A stretch of 64,000 bases of DNA from Eucalyptus grandis (GCF_016545825.1 NC_052618.1:7245398-7309397), one strand, 5' to 3'. Counted from the first letter of the stretch, positions 1 to 11,177 are shown. The notes: generated by a model from the sequence alone, not told the origin. Numbers and translations are program-made.

Positions 1-1635
1 ACTTCAATTTAGTGCAGTCAGTCTACAGGAAGGAAGTCAGCAATCTGACAAGGTACACAATCAATCTGACAGCGTGGGAGCGCATTTTGATCGACTTAAT
101 CATCACGACAATTTTTTCAGGTGGTGGGTTGAACTTGGGGTGAACAAGATGACCTTTTGTAGGGACAGGATAGTGGAAAGCTATTTTTGGAGCAATAGTA
201 TGGTTTTCGAACCTCTACATACAGCTTACAGAGAAATTAATGGGAAGCTTGCTAGTATGGTGATACTTATTGATGATGTTTATGATATATATGGGATGCC
301 AGAAGAACTTGAGCTCTTAACAGATTTCATTGTCAGGTTTGCCTAGTATCACCACTGTCATCATTTTCTCTTGTAACTATGACTACCAAGAAAAAAGACA
401 TAATTAATTAGCCTATGAATGAGATGGAAAAAAAAATACTAAAAATTTTATATTATGAAATAAATTCTTCAATGCGTTTTGGACATATCATGGTTTATGT
501 TGGTGGTTTGGCCTAATAAAGTAATGGTTGGCATTAATCTTCGTTATTATTACTAAGAAGTGTATTGAATGGCGGTAAATTTTGTAAAATTGCTGAAATT
601 GTGATAACTTATCAAGGTGGGACATCACAGACATTGATAGGCTTCCTCCAATAATAAGGGATAGTTTCATGACCATGTACAACACGACCAACGAAATTGG
701 GTATTGGACGATGAGAGAGCGAGGAATCAACCCCATCCCTTACCTGCGGAGAGTGGTAATTTTGACTTGCTAAATCTTTCACCTGATAATTTTTAGTCCA
801 TGTCAGTTGATTCATTTTTCTACTTCTAACTTTCGTTATGACTTCTCTTTGATTGTTTGAGAGTCCGAAAAAGTATAAGAAAAGAACGTCCCTTGACTTG
901 GTCATTGACACACTTTTCCGGATTTCAAACCTATAGTGGGCCGATCAATGCATGGCGTACCTGAAGGAGGTCCATTGGCGCAGCAAGGGCATTAAACCGA
1001 CCCTGAAGGAATACATTGACGTTGCGACGAGTTCATCCGGAGAGCTGGTTCTCTTGTTGCCCAGTTACTTCCTAACCACGGATAAATTGACGGAAGAGGG
1101 ACTTGATTACGTGTCGAAAATCCCAAGCATCATGCGTTGTTCATGCAAGATGACTCGACTCCTCAATGATTTCAGTACATCATCGGTAACTTACTTTTAT
1201 ATTGTTCTTCTCCTTGCAAATAGTGGTTCATAAGAAAAAAAGAGTACATCTTCTTTTTTATTTCTTCGATACGAAAGTGAGAAGAGTATTTGGACTTATG
1301 GTTGTAACCCAACAATAATTGTCCATGCTTAGCATGAAGTGGCACGAGGAGACAACTTGAAGGCGCTGGAATGCTACATGAATGAAACCGGGGCATCGGA
1401 AGAGGCTGCACGCGAACACATCATGCATATGGTGCGTGAGGCCTGGAAGTGGATGAATAGAGCCGTGTTTGAAGACTACAGGATTCCCAGATTAGGGCCT
1501 TTTCTTGGTGCCTGTGTAAACACGGCACGAATTTGTCATACTTTTTACGGATGTGGAGACGGATTCGGCCAACCCAGTAATGATACCAAGGACTATCTTG
1601 CGTCGGCTATATACGAACCCGTGCCCCTCGATTAG
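1..1635 (+). CDS. Terpene synthase, TPS-b type, 3' half (exon 3 end to stop)
   Basis: This gene encodes a class I terpene synthase, which ionises a prenyl diphosphate such as GPP to make mono- or hemiterpenes, usually in plastids. Exons fit 1-52 (partial), 121-336, 617-755, 937-1185 and 1333-1635, with GT/AG introns and matching phases. The 139-nt and 249-nt exons are the family's usual sizes. Visible motifs are RWW at the exon 3/4 junction, the RDR motif, the Mg-binding DDVYD at 272-286, and the second metal site N-D-x-x-T-x-x-x-E split across the last intron (1165-1185 and 1336-1338). The end reads EPVPLD then TAG, and an AATAAA lies at 1829-1834. No stop or frameshift appears in the visible exons. 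The N-terminal half (transit peptide, RRX8W) lies upstream of the window. CYMNETGASEEAAREHI-like sequence favours TPS-b of rosids. The product cannot be read from the sequence. Confidence 0.9.
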
Positions 1636-1828
1636 GCATGCATTATTGACCAACGGTCTTGCTTGTGGAGAGACCCTTTGATCTTATGTGTCTTTCTTAG
1701 TATTTTAGGGTGGCTCTGTGAGCTCTAAGATGTCGAAACTGTTTTACATGAAGTCTATTGTTGGGCTTCGGCAGAGAAGCACATGTCATTCCGTGCTTTG
1801 TGTGGTGGCCGATTATGTAATCACAAAC

Positions 1829-1834
1829 AATAAA
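1829..1834 (+). promoter_or_regulatory. Candidate polyadenylation signal of the terpene synthase gene
   Basis: A canonical AATAAA lies about 195 bp after the stop codon in AT-rich 3' flank. Position and sequence fit a plant near-upstream element; no transcript evidence is available. Confidence 0.45.
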
Positions 1835-2084
1835 CAATATTCGTGATGATCGAATTGTATTTTATGTTGAATATTTAGCTTTTTTGTATTGGAGACAAAT
1901 TGAAAAGAAAAGGACTATATAGAAGAAAATAAAAAATCGTTTGACTTTGACCAACGCTGGTTCAATGGAATTTTAAACGGTGGCTGTGCAGAAAGTTTTT
2001 ATTTCTACCATCGAGTTTCATTGAAACGGTGTCCCAATGATTCTCCAACGTCCAGAACAGTGCGAGGCTATTTCGGAAGGTTGG

Positions 2085-2301
2085 AATGTGGATGAATTAG
2101 ATTGGACCAAGTATTTTCTTCTTCTCTAACGATTACACTATCTTTCTATATCGTTCTTTGCGTTTGAATTCATAAACAAAGAACACCGTTTAATGTGGAT
2201 GAATTAGATTGGACCAAGTATTTTCTTCTTCTCTAACGATTACACTATCTTTCTATATCGTTCTTTGCGTTTGAATTCAAAAACAAAGAACACCGTTTAA
2301 T
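2085..2301. repeat. Tandem duplication, two copies of about 107 bp
   Basis: The stretch from 2085 to 2191 is repeated at 2192-2300 with one visible substitution (CATAAAC versus CAAAAAC). Near identity implies a recent duplication. It lies downstream of the terpene synthase and has no coding potential. Confidence 0.9.
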
Positions 2302-2709
2302 TGTACAGATAAAAAAGGAAGTACGTTATTGCATTCTTATGGAAGACATCATATCTTCTAGAAAGTTTCCTGAAAAGTGTCTTGACTCATTACATCTTTT
2401 GTCTTTAATTTTTTTTTGGTTTAATTGTCCAAAAAATCCTAAATTTATTGTACAGTGATCAATTCAATCATAAGATTTTCAATTGTACAAATTTAGTTAT
2501 AAATCTTACAATTGTATCAGTTTAATCAAATATTTTGAAGATTTGTAAATTTAATTCTAAAACTATTATTTGGATATTTAGCCAAAATGTCTACAATTTC
2601 AAATCGTCAAAAGGTTTAGGACATGAATATTATGACGGGAATAGGACATGGATATTATGATGTGAATGTTACATATCTAACCTCTACAGCTTAGTTGAAA
2701 TACTGGCAA
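2302..2709. other. AT-rich non-coding DNA
   Basis: Nothing coding is seen. The part at about 2610-2710 (aaggtttaggac ... ctctacagcttag) recurs as a diverged direct copy at about 3538-3650, on the far side of the foldback element. Confidence 0.4.
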
Positions 2710-3540
2710 AAGTTTTTTAAAAAATTCCAAATAAAGGCCCTAAATATCATCGATTTTTCAAATAAGGGTTTGAAGTGAACCTCACCTCAAGTAAAGACAT
2801 AAAGTGACATCATTTAATTAAATAAATTTCTTTCAAATAATGGCCTAAAATGGTCATGTCAATATCAAAGAAGGACTTGACCTTTTCGGCCGGTCAAGGG
2901 CATTTTCGTCCTTTTTCTAATTTTTTTTTTCCTTTTCTCTTTTTGTTCATAAAAAGACAAACCGAAAAAAGGCTAAAAAAAAAAAAACCTTAGGCAGAGG
3001 GTTAGCAGCGAGCCCTCCCTCACTTGTGGCTGCTACCCTATCACTAGTGGGGCATCAGACATGGCTGACAGGGTCTCTGACCAAAGGTGAGAGCTTGGTC
3101 CTCGCTAGATTCAAGAGAGAGTTGCCACCCTTCCCTAGGTTTGGCCAGTCACCGGTGATCCCGCTAGCCATGGCCAACGCCCCACTAATGACGGGGTGGC
3201 GGCCACAAGCGAATAGACCTCCTCCTAAGTTTTTTTTTAAAAAAAATTTTGTGTATGTTTTTTAAAAAGTTTTAGTCTTTATTTTTTAATTTCTTAGTTT
3301 GTCTTTTTATGCCAAAAAAGAAAAAAAAGGAAAAAAGAAAGAAAATAAAGAAAGCAAAAGGATGGAATGCCCTTGATCGGCCGATGAGGTTAGGTCCTTC
3401 TTTTAGATTAGCATGGCCACTTAAAGCCCTTATTTGAGAAAATGAGAGCACTTCAAGTTCTTATTTGAGATATGATTTACTTTATGCCATTATTTGAGAA
3501 ATTGAGAGCATTTTAAGCCATTTTTTGGAATTTTTCTAAA
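2710..3540. mobile_element. Foldback/Mutator-like element with long terminal inverted repeats
   Basis: The left end (AAAATTCCAAATAAAGGCCC... to about 2990) matches the reverse complement of the right end (about 3240 to 3540). The match includes the TCAAATAAGGG-type words and a GGCCGGTCAAGGGCATT block near 2890, mirrored near 3370. Arms are about 250-300 bp and clearly diverged. The core at 3000-3230 is GC-richer, gives only chance open frames and has no transposase. An exact TSD could not be fixed, so the superfamily is uncertain. Confidence 0.65.
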
Positions 3541-3859
3541 GGTTTAGGACTAAATTGATAAATGATCAAAATGTTTGGAATATGGATATTACGACATATC
3601 CAATCTCTACATCTTAGCCAGAAGAATTACTACCTTGGCATATCCAAAGTGATTGGTAAAAAGTGCTTAAACCATTTAAGTGCAATTAATCAAGTTTTGC
3701 AACCTTGTTAACAAGTAGTGATCCAACGATTATCCAGTTTTCCATTCTTAACAACTTCGAATTGACTTACCTCATTCAATTAGTTGCAGCATTCCAAGAA
3801 ACCAAACTTACATATTACCTCACATTCTGCGATTTTTCTTTTTATGCATTTATGTGTTA

Positions 3860-4504
3860 TCACACAGCAAGAGATATTTGGCAAGCCAAAAGCTCCTTCA
3901 TAACCCGATGAATCCACAATATACCAACTCCTGTTCATCGCCAAGTGATTTATAAGCCGAGTCTTGCCTGCAAAATACATCAATGAATCAGCTTATCCCT
4001 AGCGACCAAAGTAAAACCATAAGAAAGAAAAAGTACATGGTTTCTTGGATGTAACTGCAACTTCCTTCTTCCTAACCAAAGCATTGATATGAGAAGACTT
4101 GCCCAAATTAGACGAACCCAGAATCTCTAAATCAGGCCTCACATTTTGGGACAGTTCTTGGCCCTCCCACTGCTCTTCATGAACTCCACTTCCTTAATCT
4201 GGTGTGACCCTCAGCTAGATCAAACCGGTGCGGGAAGAAGTTTCTGGATGATCCTGGCCGAGTCAGAGGTTGTCGGACTTGCGGTTTTTTATGCGGAGAC
4301 ATGGAAGCTAGGGCCATGGTGGGTGGACTGCAAGAGAGGAGGGGTCTTGGGAGAGAACAAGAAGAGCGAGGGATTCGGTGATGGCTGAAGTGAGGGTTGA
4401 AGAAGAGAGGTCAAGTGCAAAGAAAAGACGAGTAATAACCATTGTAGGATAGAGATGATTTGCTTAGCAATCGAGGAAGCGAAGAAAAAGAGATGAGGAA
4501 GCAA
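3860..4504 (-). pseudogene. EngB/YihA-type GTPase pseudogene (organellar ribosome-biogenesis GTPase)
   Basis: EngB GTPases act in ribosome assembly; plant copies are targeted to plastids. Read on the minus strand, the order is a Ser/Leu/Pro-rich transit-peptide-like start (from 4504), a QIKEVEFMKSS segment, then GSSNLGKSSHINALVRKKE, a degraded Walker A/G1 region corresponding to GRSNVGKSS. After an intron comes GKTRLINHLAMNRSWYIVD, the family's switch region preceding the DLPGYG G3 motif, here altered to DSSGYE. A GT...TTGCAG intron of about 60 bp lies between VTSKKP and GKT, so this is not a processed copy. Stops and frameshifts occur around 4200-4290, and the G4 and later parts are missing. 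It is a dead, truncated gene copy. Confidence 0.75.
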
Positions 4505-5383
4505 AGAGGCAAAGGGAGAGAGAGTGTGTGTTAGAAAGGGGGTTGAGCATGGTCTGGGTAGGTGGTTCCCACCTTGGAATCAAGAACAATCCATTAAGGA
4601 CTAGGTTTCGGAAAATTGAATTGGGAACCGCTCATTGGTTCAGTCGATCCAACCAAGAATTGGACTGGGGTGGGTCCATGGAACTGATCCCATCAAACTT
4701 CATTCACTCATTGCAACATTTTCCGATAAATCAAAGTAAATCAAAAAACAAAATTCCTATTCTTAATTGCAAGATTAGTAAAAAGATTGGACTCAAATTG
4801 AGAGTTGACGCCACAAGTCGATGGGCGTTGAGTTGAGAGTCAAGGTTGTGAATGAGAGAAAGAGAGAAACAACTCATACAAGATGAGAGTGAGACAAGAC
4901 AAGCACTCGGTTAATGGGTATTGAACTTTTGATTAGGAATTATAGGGTTTTCATTTTTCTTAAATTTTTTTTGTCATAGCTTTTTATGAAAAATTAAATA
5001 TATATTTATATATTACCAGTTTAGTTGAGTGAGCGGGCCCACACCTATAGCCAAGAACCGGACCGGTACCCACCGATTCTAATTAATTGGAGCCGAGAAC
5101 AGGACCGATTCGCTTGGGAATTGCAGGTTTTAGTCTAGTTCGGTCCGGTTTTGAGCGGTCCGGGTTGTTGCTGGTTCTTTTCCACACCCAAAGTAAGGAA
5201 GCCTGCTTCAACACTATTGAAGGGGAGAAAATATTAGGTGAATTGGCCACAACATGTATGCCCCAGCCAATCAAGAGGCTCCACATGGCTCCACGTCAGC
5301 TAGTGGTCCCCACTGCTCTTTGCACATAGAAAATAGTAATTTCCTCCTTACGTTAATGGCTACACTAGACCTGTTGTGGAGAG
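4505..5383. other. Non-coding stretch with GGTCCGGTT-rich block
   Basis: No gene is recognised. At 5030-5170 there are repeated GGACCGG/CCGGTCC words like those at the ends of the hAT element at 17874-19529, which may be a remnant of a related element. From about 5215 to 5383 the sequence is the distal part of the dispersed repeat that continues past the MITE. Confidence 0.35.
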
Positions 5384-6160
5384 TTAGGCTCCGTTTGACA
5401 ACACTTCTATTTCTTTGTTTTTATATTCTTTACTTCCCGGAATAGAAAAAATAGAAATCCGTTTGATAATGTTAATTAATTTTTTTATTCTCCAAAATAG
5501 AAAAGTGTCATGGAATAGATTTGGAATAAAAATAAGAAATAGAAAATAGTAGCTTTTTATTCCCAGAACAATTTTTAAAAATAAGTCATTTTTTTCTTTT
5601 CTTTTCTTCTTCCTTGCTACTTGCTCTACCCCTAGCCGACCCTCGGCTACCGACTACCACCTCCCATCGATCGCCATTGGGGTGTAACAAACATATACCT
5701 ATTCTTTTTCAATTATGAGAATATAAACTTTGTATAGTTATCAAATTCGTTTTTTATTCAAATATTGTTCAAGGGAATAAAAATAGAAAAAATATTATTT
5801 TTGAAAAGAAATTATTTTTAAACAAGAATGTTACCAAACATACTCTTATTTCACTTTCTCTCTCCTCCTTTTTCTCCTTTTGAAGGAGGAAGAATGATGT
5901 TTTTTTCTCTCCCTTCTCTCGTGAATTCAAAATTTCAATTCCCTCGTCTTCATTCTCTTCAATGCTCTCTCCCTCTCTACTCCGGCTCTCGCTCAATGCT
6001 CATTGGGCATCACTTCTTCACTCTTTGCTTCAGCGTTTGCTTTGCTTGTTCTTTTCCAGAGCTCCCTCAGCGCTTAGCAGGTCTCTCTTGTTCGCTCTCT
6101 GCTCTAGTGCTTGCTCAGCTCGCTTGCTCTTTGCTCTGGTGCTCACTTGCTCTCTAAATT
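5200..6160 (-). repeat. Dispersed repeat Z, copy 3 (inverted, split by the MITE)
   Basis: The reverse complement matches 13098-13500 and 24808-25320, including the words GAGTGAAGACAAGGGAACTG and the segment either side of the TAA target site. All three copies keep a short frame beginning MNSKFQFP, followed by a Cys/Ser/Leu-rich run ending near HFFALC; here it reads on the plus strand at about 5922-6060. Unlike the other two copies, this one has no AAA ATPase beside it. Confidence 0.7.
5384..5848. mobile_element. MITE with TTA target duplication (PIF/Harbinger-like)
   Basis: The element spans 5387-5845 (459 bp) between TTA repeats at 5384-5386 and 5846-5848. Its ends are imperfect inverted repeats: GGCTCCGTTTGACAACA on the left, and GAGTATGTTTGGTAACAT when the right end is reversed. 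The flanking repeat continues across it: copies at 13360 and 25100 read GTGAAATAACTCC without an insert, which gives an empty-site comparison. A 3-bp TTA duplication with GTTTG ends fits Tourist/Harbinger-type MITEs. There is no coding capacity. Confidence 0.75.
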
Positions 6161-6829
6161 TCTTCTCATCAGAAATTCAGATTTTAGAAATTTTTTATGA
6201 GAACTCGAAGAATCTTCAATTGTCATGAACTGCAGGTTGGGTTTTGCAATTTTAACAAGGCAAATCTTGTGGGCTAAGGTTAATTTGGAAAGTGTCTGCT
6301 TTATTTTCTAGGACTTTCCAAGTCTTGTTTGATTACTTTAGGGATGTTTTTTTGGTCGGGATTGAAATGGCAGGGGAATCGTGTCCTTGTTTTGCTTGTT
6401 CCAATTGGCTTTGCCTTTGCTTTTAGAGCTCCATGTTTTGGTTTCGCATTTTTCGCTCCTTTTTACCAATTCCTAATAATATTTAACAGTTGCAATTAAA
6501 AGTTTTTTTTTTTTTTTTTTTTGCAAAGCCAAAAACAAAAATCTGATTTTGCTTTGATAGACAATTCCGTTCTTGCCAAAAACAATTCAAGCGAAATTCT
6601 GATTTTATTCTCCTTAAAATCAAGAGATTCCACTGGATGGCAGTAATGGTGCAAATCAAGCATAAGATATTTAAAAAAAAAAAAAAGGGTGCTGTTGAGG
6701 TGACAGTACCATTATTTCTGGGGAATAATGGTGCCATTTTGACCACATACTAAATGAAGATGCAATTGACAACTGGAAGAGACAAAATACGAGATATTGA
6801 GCAAATATGGAATCATTGAGCAAGGCTGT
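6161..6829. other. Unassigned sequence 3' of the truncated copia element
   Basis: Mostly T-rich, intron-like DNA with poly(T) at 6510-6533 and poly(A) at 6672-6686. A possible splice donor follows CTGCAG near 6236. No LTR or polypurine tract for the neighbouring copia element is visible, so the element is broken before this point. Confidence 0.35.
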
Positions 6830-7817
6830 CGCATCCCCAAAAGCTTTATAGTACCCTTTATATACCGTAAGACTCTTTTCAATTTATTGAAGTCGGCAAT
6901 TGTAGGTTGCTTCATTTGTTGGCAGAGTATGTTTGTGGCATAAGCAATGTCTGGTCTAGTTAAGGTGAGATATTGCAAACCTCCAACTAGGCTTCTTTAC
7001 TCAGTAGGATTATGGAAAGGTAGAGAATCATTAATTAAAATGGATGGTTTTAGTGAAAGAGGAGTTGAAAGCGGTTTGGAGTGTAGCATATGAGCTCGAG
7101 TGAGAAGATCTAGAGCATATTTGGTTTGGCAAAGGAATAGATAATCTGAGTTTCGTGTAGCTTCTATACCAAGAAAATAGTGAAGAGAACCTAGATCCTT
7201 CATATGAAAATGAGTACTCAGTGAGGTAATAAGACTAGAAATCATGTGAGGTGAGCTTCTAGTGAGAATAATATCATCTACATACAAGAATAGGAGAATA
7301 AAGGGGTCAGTGTCGCATGTAGGATGAATAGAGAAGGATCAGTAGAGCTACAGAAAAAGCCATATTCGAGCAGAAAGCTGCTGAACCGATCAAACCAGGC
7401 TCGAGGAGCTTGTCGAAGTCCATAAAGAGATCTTCGAAGGAGACAAACATGGTGAGACTTTTGTGAATCTTTAAATCCTGGAGGTTGCTCCATGAACACT
7501 GTTTCACTTAAGTGTCCATGTAAGAAAGCATTTTTGACATCTAATTGATGGATTTTCCATTGTTTCATCATAGCTACTGATAGGATTATTCGAATTGTTG
7601 CCTGTTTTACTACAGGGCTGAAGGTTTTTGTGAAATCAAGACCTTCTTCTTGATGAAAACCTTTGGCAACCAGCCTAGCTTTGAGTCTATCCAAGCTTCC
7701 ATCGGGTGCAAGTTTTGTCTTGAACACCCATTTGCACCCGATTACATTCATGTGATTAGTGCGAGGAACTAGTTCCCAGGTTTGATTCTGATATAAGGCA
7801 TCCATTTCTTCTAGCAT
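6830..7817 (-). pseudogene. pol: copia reverse transcriptase and start of RNase H (broken)
   Basis: The minus-strand frame 7817-7278 carries the RT motifs CKWVFKTK, KARLVAKGF, FSPVVK, QLDVKNAFLHG and LYGLRQAPRAW. The catalytic YVDD follows in another frame at about 7284, so a frameshift precedes it. [10 protein letters not shown] and LRYIKGTIK mark the RT/RNase H boundary, and sequence beyond about 6830 is unrelated. YVDD plus QLDVKNAF assign the element to Ty1/copia. Confidence 0.9.
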
Positions 7818-8281
7818 TGCTTGGTACCACCTTGGTCCTTAAAGCAGACTTTATTGATTTTGGTTCAACAGAATCTTATACTCAACCGGACAAGCATATT
7901 TAGGATTTGATTTAATAATTCCGATCGTAGTCTAGTTTGCATAGGATGTGTTGAAGATGTACCTTGTATATTTCCAGTGTCTATACTGATTTGAGATTGT
8001 CCTGTGATATCAGTTGATGTTGAAACAGGTTCTTGATTTGTAGATATTTGTTCCTCTAAGGGTGGAGGCGACCGATGTGATTCAATATTACTTTTGGAGA
8101 TATTATTAACAAAAGATGTATCTCAGGATCAGGTGACATTTGTATGTGAAATCGACCTTCAGAACTACTTGAAGTGAGCTCATCGTTCTGTATTTCTGGA
8201 GCTACTTGATTAAGTCTGGTATGCTGCAAATATACCTTTGATAGATTGTCTTGTGATTGAGGCTTCTTAGTAGAGTTGGAA

Positions 8282-9650
8282 CTAGAAGGTAGGACTCCTT
8301 TTATCCACTGTCCGTATAGATCGATCCCTTCGATATTCATTACTAAGTGTATGAATAAAGGGAAAGACATTTTCATCAAAAATTACATGTCTGCTGATGT
8401 AGATTCTTCCATTTGTAGGTAAGAGACATCTGTATCCTTTGTGCTTCTCATTGTAGCCAAGAAAGATACACGTGAGAGATCTTGGATCAAATTTATGCTT
8501 TGTATAGTGCCTGAGGCATGGATAACAAGCTGATCCAAAAACACGAAGATAATAGTAATATGGTGTCTTATTGTAAAGCTGGTAATGAGGTGAATGCATA
8601 TGTAGTTTTGCTGTGGGAAGAAGATTGATAACATAAACTGCTGTTTTGAATGCATCGACCCAATATTTCAGTGGTACTTTAGCATGATACATCATTGCTA
8701 ATCCTAATTCGACCACATGTCTATGTTTTCTTTCCGAGACACCATTTTGCTCTGGTGTGTGAGGACAGGAGATGAATTGCTGAATTCCACACTTCGTAGA
8801 TGAAGTTGGAGTTTATCACTAGTGAACTCACCACCTCCATCATGCCGGGAAGATTTTTATCTTGTGACTAAGCTGATTTTCTACAAGTCTTTGAAACATA
8901 ACGAATATCTCATATACTTCTGATTTCTGTCTCATGGGATATATCCAGCTGTACCGAGAAAAATCATCCACAAAAATGACATAGTAGGAGAATTTCTGAA
9001 CAGATTGAATTGGTGAAGGTCCCCATAAATCACAATGTATTCTTTCTAATGGAACTTTAGAAATATGGTCTGAGGAATGAAACGATAAAGCTGAGCTTTT
9101 AGCAATTTGACAACTGCCACATATATTCTGAATTTTGGAACTAAGCCGAATGAGATTTTGTTTCTGCAGAATCTTCATTGTTTTAAGATTGGTGTGAGCA
9201 AGCCTTTGATGCCGATATCTTCGCTACTTCCTGTTGAGTTTGTATGAAGAAAGCTTCTAGCTTTAGGTTCCACCTGGTAAAGCCCCTTGACTTTCCTTCC
9301 TAGCTTCACTGTTGTATGATTGTGATTGTCCTTCAGATATACCCCATGTTTGTCAAAAATAAAAGAGCAGGGATAGTCATCTGTCAGTTTCGATACAGAT
9401 AGAAGATTCTTGGTGATTGCAGGGACTATCAATACATCATTTAGAGGTAATTTGCTATTTCCGTATTTAGTATTCCATTACCAATGCATGAGATTGATAA
9501 GTGAGATCCATCTCCTATCATGACAAAGTGTCATTACCACTATATGTATTGAAGTTTTGAATCATACCAGTTCTGAGATAATGTGTGTCGTAGCCCCTGT
9601 ATCCGGATACCATTCTGAGCCATAGGGTTCTTCAATGTGAACTGCTGCTA
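8282..9650 (-). pseudogene. pol: copia protease and integrase region (broken)
   Basis: A protease active-site motif, WYPDTGATTH, reads on the minus strand at about 9575-9610. It is followed by the pre-integrase region (NLLSVSKLTDD) and a His/Cys-type zinc-binding segment (LAHTNLK ... CGSCQIAKS). The integrase core follows with HCDLWGP and FVDDFSRYSW carrying two catalytic Asp residues, and VFGSACYPCLRHY with FLGYNEKHKGYRC mark its C-terminal part. Stops at about 9175 and 8840 and frame changes between the pieces show it is not functional. Confidence 0.85.
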
Positions 9651-9925
9651 ATGCAGTTGGTATTTCATCCACCTGGTATGAATTGTTGAATCTATACCAA
9701 CATCTGAGTGCTGTGTGACCTGATTTCTTACAGATCTGGCATTGCAGAGAGCCATTATTGGTAGGCTTTGTATTCTGTGTTTGTCTATCACCATTTGAGC
9801 TTTGTGGTGGGTACGACCTAACACTTTGATACCTTTGTGCAGGATTTGAATAGGGTCGAAATCCTTGTCCATAGCTGGACCAATTATCCTTATTAACCTG
9901 ACCTTGCTGAGTTGAATACAGTTAT

Positions 9926-10769
9926 TCATTCTATGTTGTTGATTCCTTCCAGCTTCGCAGAATTATTTCCATATTCCCTTCTAATAAAAGGCTGACCTCT
10001 TCCATAGCTCACTTCTCCTCGAAAATTTTCTTTTTGATTTCTGGGATTGATTCTTTGCTGACTTGTTCCAGCTTTTCTTTGCCCATAATAGGCCAGGTTA
10101 GAACTATACTCATTCATAGAGTATGTTTGTAATCGGGTTTCAAACCTTTCAAGTTGGGAGATAACCTCATCATACTCTGGCTGAGGCTTAATACAATACA
10201 TGGTTGTTATGAAAGTTTCATATTCTGGACCTAGCCCTTCCAGTATTCCAAACATTCTTGTTATATCATCAACAGGTTTTCCAATTGCATTCAATTGATC
10301 ACAAATGTTTTTGAACTCTCGAAGATATTCGCTTAGTGATCTGTTTCTTTTCTTGCAGGCTTGAAGTTTTCCTCTTAACTCAAACTCCTTTGCAATAGAT
10401 TTCTGTGTAAATCTATTTATGAGAGCCTGCCATACTTCAAGTGAGGTATCTAAGCCAATTATTAGACTTAGAATATTTTCTGATACCGCACCGCTTATCC
10501 AGGATGATATAAGCTGATCGGTTTTTATCCAATCCAGGTGATCGGGATTCATTATTTCTCCCGTCTCGCCTTTGTATCATTCGACTTGGAGGTAATGTTT
10601 CACCATTAATAAAGCCAATTAGATCTTGGCTTTTCAGAAATCTATTAAACTGAGCTTGCCACAACAGAAAGTTTTCTTCATTCAACTTGATAGTAACGAA
10701 GTTACCTATATTCACATGAATAGGGAAAGGATACTTCTGCACTCTAGTGGCCATTCTCCTATGTTTCAA
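9926..10769 (-). pseudogene. gag: copia Gag (broken)
   Basis: Gag forms the virus-like particle. The first frame (10769-10437) holds the N-terminal motif FVTIKLNEENFLLWQAQF, typical of copia Gag (UBN2-like). The protein continues in another frame from about 10552 (NPDHLDWIKTDQLISSW ... LRGKLQACKKRNRSLSEYL), so one frameshift lies near 10555. It ends with a Gln/Arg-rich tail and a stop at about 9926. The CX2CX4HX4C knuckle (C-Q-I-C ... H-T-A-L-R-C) is downstream at about 9695-9745 in a different frame. Confidence 0.85.
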
Positions 10770-10887
10770 AGACTTTGAAGATTTGAAGATAATCCAGTAA
10801 ACTTTGAAGGTAAGCTATCTAAGAACTACTAAGATCTTTATCAAATCATGCAGTAAGAACTCATCAGAACTATCATACCCAGGTGAT

Positions 10888-10901
10888 GGGCTCTGATACC
10901 A
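10888..10901 (-). other. Primer-binding site for initiator tRNA-Met
   Basis: The minus strand reads TGGTATCAGAGCCC directly after the CA end of the LTR. This matches the 3' end of plant initiator tRNA-Met, the usual primer for copia elements. Confidence 0.9.
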
Positions 10902-11177
10902 TGAGAAGAAATCGAATACAGAACAAGATCTTCGAGCAATCAATGAAAATACCTCAGACTTCTGTTATATTTCTTCTTCAGAACTTCGAGTTCTTCTTTA
11001 CACAATCTTTCATCAATTCCAAATACAGAGAACGAAGAAAAAGCTTCTGATGAAGAACAGAAAGAGCTTAGCAACTCAGAACTAACAATGAACTCCCACA
11101 CCTCTCTCTCGTTCTCTATTTTCCTTTTATACTAAATCACTAGCTCAACTGTTTTCTGTTATCAAATTGTTACAACA
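10902..11177 (-). repeat. 5' LTR of the copia element
   Basis: The LTR is about 276 bp, running TGTTGTAACA... to ...TTCTTCTCA on the minus strand (TG...CA). A TATAAAAGG box lies at 11123-11131 (reversed), suitable for the LTR promoter. The outer boundary is 11177 or 11174, because both give a TG end. Only one LTR is present. Confidence 0.7.

Larger units (their letters stand above)
6830..11177 (-). mobile_element. Ty1/copia retrotransposon, 3'-truncated and degenerate
   Basis: Minus-strand order from the 5' end is LTR (11177-10902), primer-binding site, Gag, zinc knuckle, protease, integrase, reverse transcriptase and the start of RNase H, the order that defines copia elements. Coding is split by several frameshifts and stops. 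Similarity stops at about 6830, soon after the LRYIKGTIK segment. The rest of RNase H, the polypurine tract and the 3' LTR are absent, so the copy cannot be autonomous and its age cannot be estimated from LTR divergence. Confidence 0.9.

Noticed and set aside
1172..1411. Minus-strand frames over the terpene synthase
   Set aside because: Shadows of the real exons on the opposite strand.
5030..5170. GGTCCGG-rich block as a complete hAT element
   Set aside because: Only subterminal-like words are present; no paired ends or 8-bp TSD could be found.
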